Assembly (NCBI GenBank): GCA_947057405.1
Contig: CAMSEJ010000158.1
Span: 1 to 6,069 of the forward strand
Origin: an uncultured Roseburia sp.
GTDB lineage: Bacteria; Bacillota; Clostridia; Lachnospirales; Lachnospiraceae
DNA: 6,069 nt
Direction: 5' to 3'
The notes beneath the pieces are model-generated. The model was given only the letters and a program-made list of their open reading frames with translations. It was not told where the DNA came from and did not search any database. Below are positions 4,252-6,069 of the stretch, piece after piece. Numbering within the stretch: position 1 is the stretch's first letter; each line of letters begins with the position of its first letter. The position numbers were made by a program, and so were the translations under genes.

Positions 4252-6069
4252 ATGAGAGGATGGAAGAGAGGGGCGGCTGTTTTGCTTGCTTTGTCTTTGT
4301 GTTTTGGATGTGTTCCGGTGGATGCCGCATGGTTTGTTCCGCAGACGGCTGAGGCAGGGACGGCTTCTGTGGAGTTTGGAACTGCTGCTGACAGGGGAGT
4401 TGCGGCAGATGGTTTGAATGCTCAGGATATCGGTGCGGGGGACGGAGCGCTTGTCGGCGGAGAGGATGCGGCAGGGGCTGCGGGTTCCCGCAAGGCGGAT
4501 GCGGAGGACGCAGCGGGGGCTGACGGAGAAGATGCTGCAGGGGTTGCGGATTCCTGGGAGACGGATGTGAAGAATGCTGCGGATGCTGACGGAGAAGGTG
4601 CGGCAGGAGCTTCGGGTTCTGGGGAGACGAATGTGAAGGACGCAGCGGGGGCTGACGGGGATGGTGCAGGTTCTGAGGTGGACGGGGAGATTTCGCCGGG
4701 GACGGGTGAGGTGAGTGGTCTGCCTGTTTCAGAGGACGGGATGAGGGCTTCGGGTGCGACGGGATCGCCGATTGAGGAGTCTTTTATTGCTATGACGGAG
4801 GGGCAGATGCTGCATCAGAGGGTGAAGGAGAAGCAGTATTATGTTTTTGCGCCGACGCAGAGCGGATGGTATCATTTGGTGATGGAGAGCCGGAAGGATG
4901 GGGATTTTTTTGCGGCCGGGGTTTATGAGACGATTTATTATGAGGGGGATGTACAGAAGAAGAAGGTTTTCCGGGAGGATTTGTACCGGGTTGGGAACTC
5001 GTCTGCCAGTGATTATGTGATGTGGCTGAATCGGGATGAGAAGTATGTGTTTCATTGCAGTATTACCGGGTATAAGGATTCGACGGATTTGGATGTTGCT
5101 CTGACGATGAAGAAGGCGGATATTTTGGGGTTTGAGGTTGTAAACGGTCCTGCGGAGCCGTCGGATTTCGGGTTTGTGGGCAGAGGGATGCAGGTGAAGG
5201 TTCTTTATTCGGACGGAACTTCTTTTACGGAGCCGGTGAAGTGTATGATCAGCAGTTATGAGGGCGGCGGGAGTGTCAGCAATGAGCTGGAGTTGCTGGA
5301 CTGGAATGATATTGCGGTCGCGAGAGGGGAGAGTATTTCTAAGTCGCTTGATGTGCTTGCACTTGACGGGAACCGGGAGCTGACGGGTGTGGAAGGGCTT
5401 TCGGAGGGAAATCATTCGGCTGTGCTTGGTGTGCGGCACGGAGCGGCAGGAGTGTATTCTTATTTTGAAATGGAAACACAGTTTGAGGTGTCGCACAACC
5501 CGATTGTGTCGATTTCTGTCCTTGCGTGCAGGGATACTTACGAGCAGGGGATGGAGCAGTATCTGGGAAATATCAGAATTCGTGCGGTGCATCAGGACGG
5601 GACCGAGGAAGAGTTTCATTCCGGAAATACGTATATTTACCAGTCGCTGCCGTGTGACAGGCCGGAGGACGGCCCCGTGGAGTATGCCCAGACGAGTATT
5701 GATTCTTATCTGATGGAAGGCGGCAGTCTGGGGGAGGCTGTGGTTACCGTGCGGTACCGGGGGAAGGAGACGTCTTATCCGATCCGGATTAATGAGTATC
5801 CGTATAACGGGATGTCGGTGAATCCGAGTAAAACCGTTTATTATATCCATGCCGGTTATGTTGATACGGAACACAATCACAGTTATTCGGGGGAGATGAT
5901 TACGAAGAACGATCTTCGGAATCTGTCTATGTCCCGTAAGGATGGCGAGCCGGATCAGTATTATTATTCGTATCAGAATTCCTTTGCGGATCTGCCTTAT
6001 GAATACCGTCTGAAATACGGGATCGAATGGAACGGCCAGAGTTATAAGGATGTGGATGCTTACATTGCG
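4252..6069 (+). CDS. Secreted/surface protein with acidic repeats, PPC-like and Ig-like domains (3' partial)
   Basis: The frame is open for 606 codons to the window end with no stop, so the C-terminus is missing. Residues 1-25 look like a Sec signal peptide: basic MRGWKR, hydrophobic AAVLLALSLCFG, probable cleavage after VDA (25). Cys20 lacks a good lipobox, so a lipoprotein is less likely. Residues 35-175 are low-complexity and rich in Ala, Gly, Asp and Glu, with 22-residue tandem repeats (70-135). Residues about 176-288 are beta-rich, with YYVFAPTQSGWYHLVMES resembling PPC (pre-peptidase C-terminal) type domains. From 291, at least two Ig-like units are suggested: VLYSDGTSF (318-325 region) and IRAVHQDGTEEEF (443-455). 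The tail (about 515-606) is Tyr-rich and unrecognised. No catalytic motif is visible, so binding or adhesion is a guess. Start and ribosome binding site agree. It lies beyond a repeat element after recG and may be monocistronic; Glu is mostly GAG, unlike in fakA. Confidence 0.85.
   Translation, partial: MRGWKRGAAVLLALSLCFGCVPVDAAWFVPQTAEAGTASVEFGTAADRGVAADGLNAQDIGAGDGALVGGEDAAGAAGSRKADAEDAAGADGEDAAGVADSWETDVKNAADADGEGAAGASGSGETNVKDAAGADGDGAGSEVDGEISPGTGEVSGLPVSEDGMRASGATGSPIEESFIAMTEGQMLHQRVKEKQYYVFAPTQSGWYHLVMESRKDGDFFAAGVYETIYYEGDVQKKKVFREDLYRVGNSSASDYVMWLNRDEKYVFHCSITGYKDSTDLDVALTMKKADILGFEVVNGPAEPSDFGFVGRGMQVKVLYSDGTSFTEPVKCMISSYEGGGSVSNELELLDWNDIAVARGESISKSLDVLALDGNRELTGVEGLSEGNHSAVLGVRHGAAGVYSYFEMETQFEVSHNPIVSISVLACRDTYEQGMEQYLGNIRIRAVHQDGTEEEFHSGNTYIYQSLPCDRPEDGPVEYAQTSIDSYLMEGGSLGEAVVTVRYRGKETSYPIRINEYPYNGMSVNPSKTVYYIHAGYVDTEHNHSYSGEMITKNDLRNLSMSRKDGEPDQYYYSYQNSFADLPYEYRLKYGIEWNGQSYKDVDAYIA
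4459..4674 (+). repeat. 66-bp (22-residue) tandem repeats within the secreted-protein gene
   Basis: Three full units (4459-4524, 4525-4590, 4591-4656) and a partial fourth (4657-4674) encode residues 70-91, 92-113, 114-135 and 136-141. Each full unit starts with GE and ends in A(G/D)AD; shared positions include GE(D/G)AAG at the start and (D/N)AA(G/D)AD at the end. The 20-base string GACGCAGCGGGGGCTGACGG occurs at 4507 and again at 4639, exactly two units (132 bases) apart. The segment is acidic and probably a flexible stalk between signal peptide and folded domains. Confidence 0.8.

Noticed and set aside
4300..4320. Lipobox around Cys17 or Cys20 of the secreted protein
   Set aside because: The residues before each Cys (LSL before Cys17, CFG before Cys20) fit the lipobox pattern poorly, while VDA at 23-25 fits signal peptidase I.
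4729..5880. 383-residue open frame on the - strand
   Set aside because: It lies wholly antisense to the secreted-protein gene, has a skewed Arg/Ile/His/Pro composition, no recognisable motif, and no ribosome binding site that I noted. It follows from G-ending codons on the other strand.

Overview
The window looks like a contig end from a Bacillota genome, probably a Clostridia/Lachnospiraceae-type organism. The reasons are the gene order (an Asp23/Gls24-family gene end, then fakA, then recG, all on the + strand), strong Shine-Dalgarno sites, a TTG start, and a secreted protein with domains of a kind I associate with gut Clostridia. The taxonomic placement is inference. The first 46 bases are not genomic: they match an Illumina library adapter including an apparent 8-base index, so genomic sequence starts near base 47.

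Region 1 (47-3873) is a tightly packed core block. It holds the last codons of an Asp23/Gls24-like protein, the complete fatty acid kinase subunit gene fakA (best start TTG 107), and the complete branch-migration helicase gene recG. The gaps are about 0-14 bases and Shine-Dalgarno sites overlap the preceding stop codons, so the three genes are probably co-transcribed and translationally coupled. Every key motif of FakA (Mg-binding aspartates, glycine-rich loops, Cys-His-His zinc site) and of RecG (helicase motifs, TRG motif) is intact.

Region 2 (3874-4251) is 378 bases without a credible gene. Most of it is a large, nearly symmetrical inverted-repeat element (core 3896-4132, extendable to 3884-4143). 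Its outer 32-base arms match at 31 positions, the inner arms have diverged, and a 98-base centre carries two small hairpins that share the TCCGT loop. This is the most unusual structure in the window and could be a MITE-like repeat or a structured RNA; I cannot name its family. The remainder (4144-4251) is the leader of the next gene.

Region 3 (4252-6069) is a 5' partial gene, open to the end of the window (606 codons seen). It encodes a secreted or surface protein: signal peptide, an acidic Ala/Gly/Asp/Glu-rich segment with 22-residue tandem repeats, a beta-rich domain resembling PPC (pre-peptidase C-terminal) domains, then Ig-like repeats. It is probably accessory to the core block. Its codon use is more G-ending than that of fakA.
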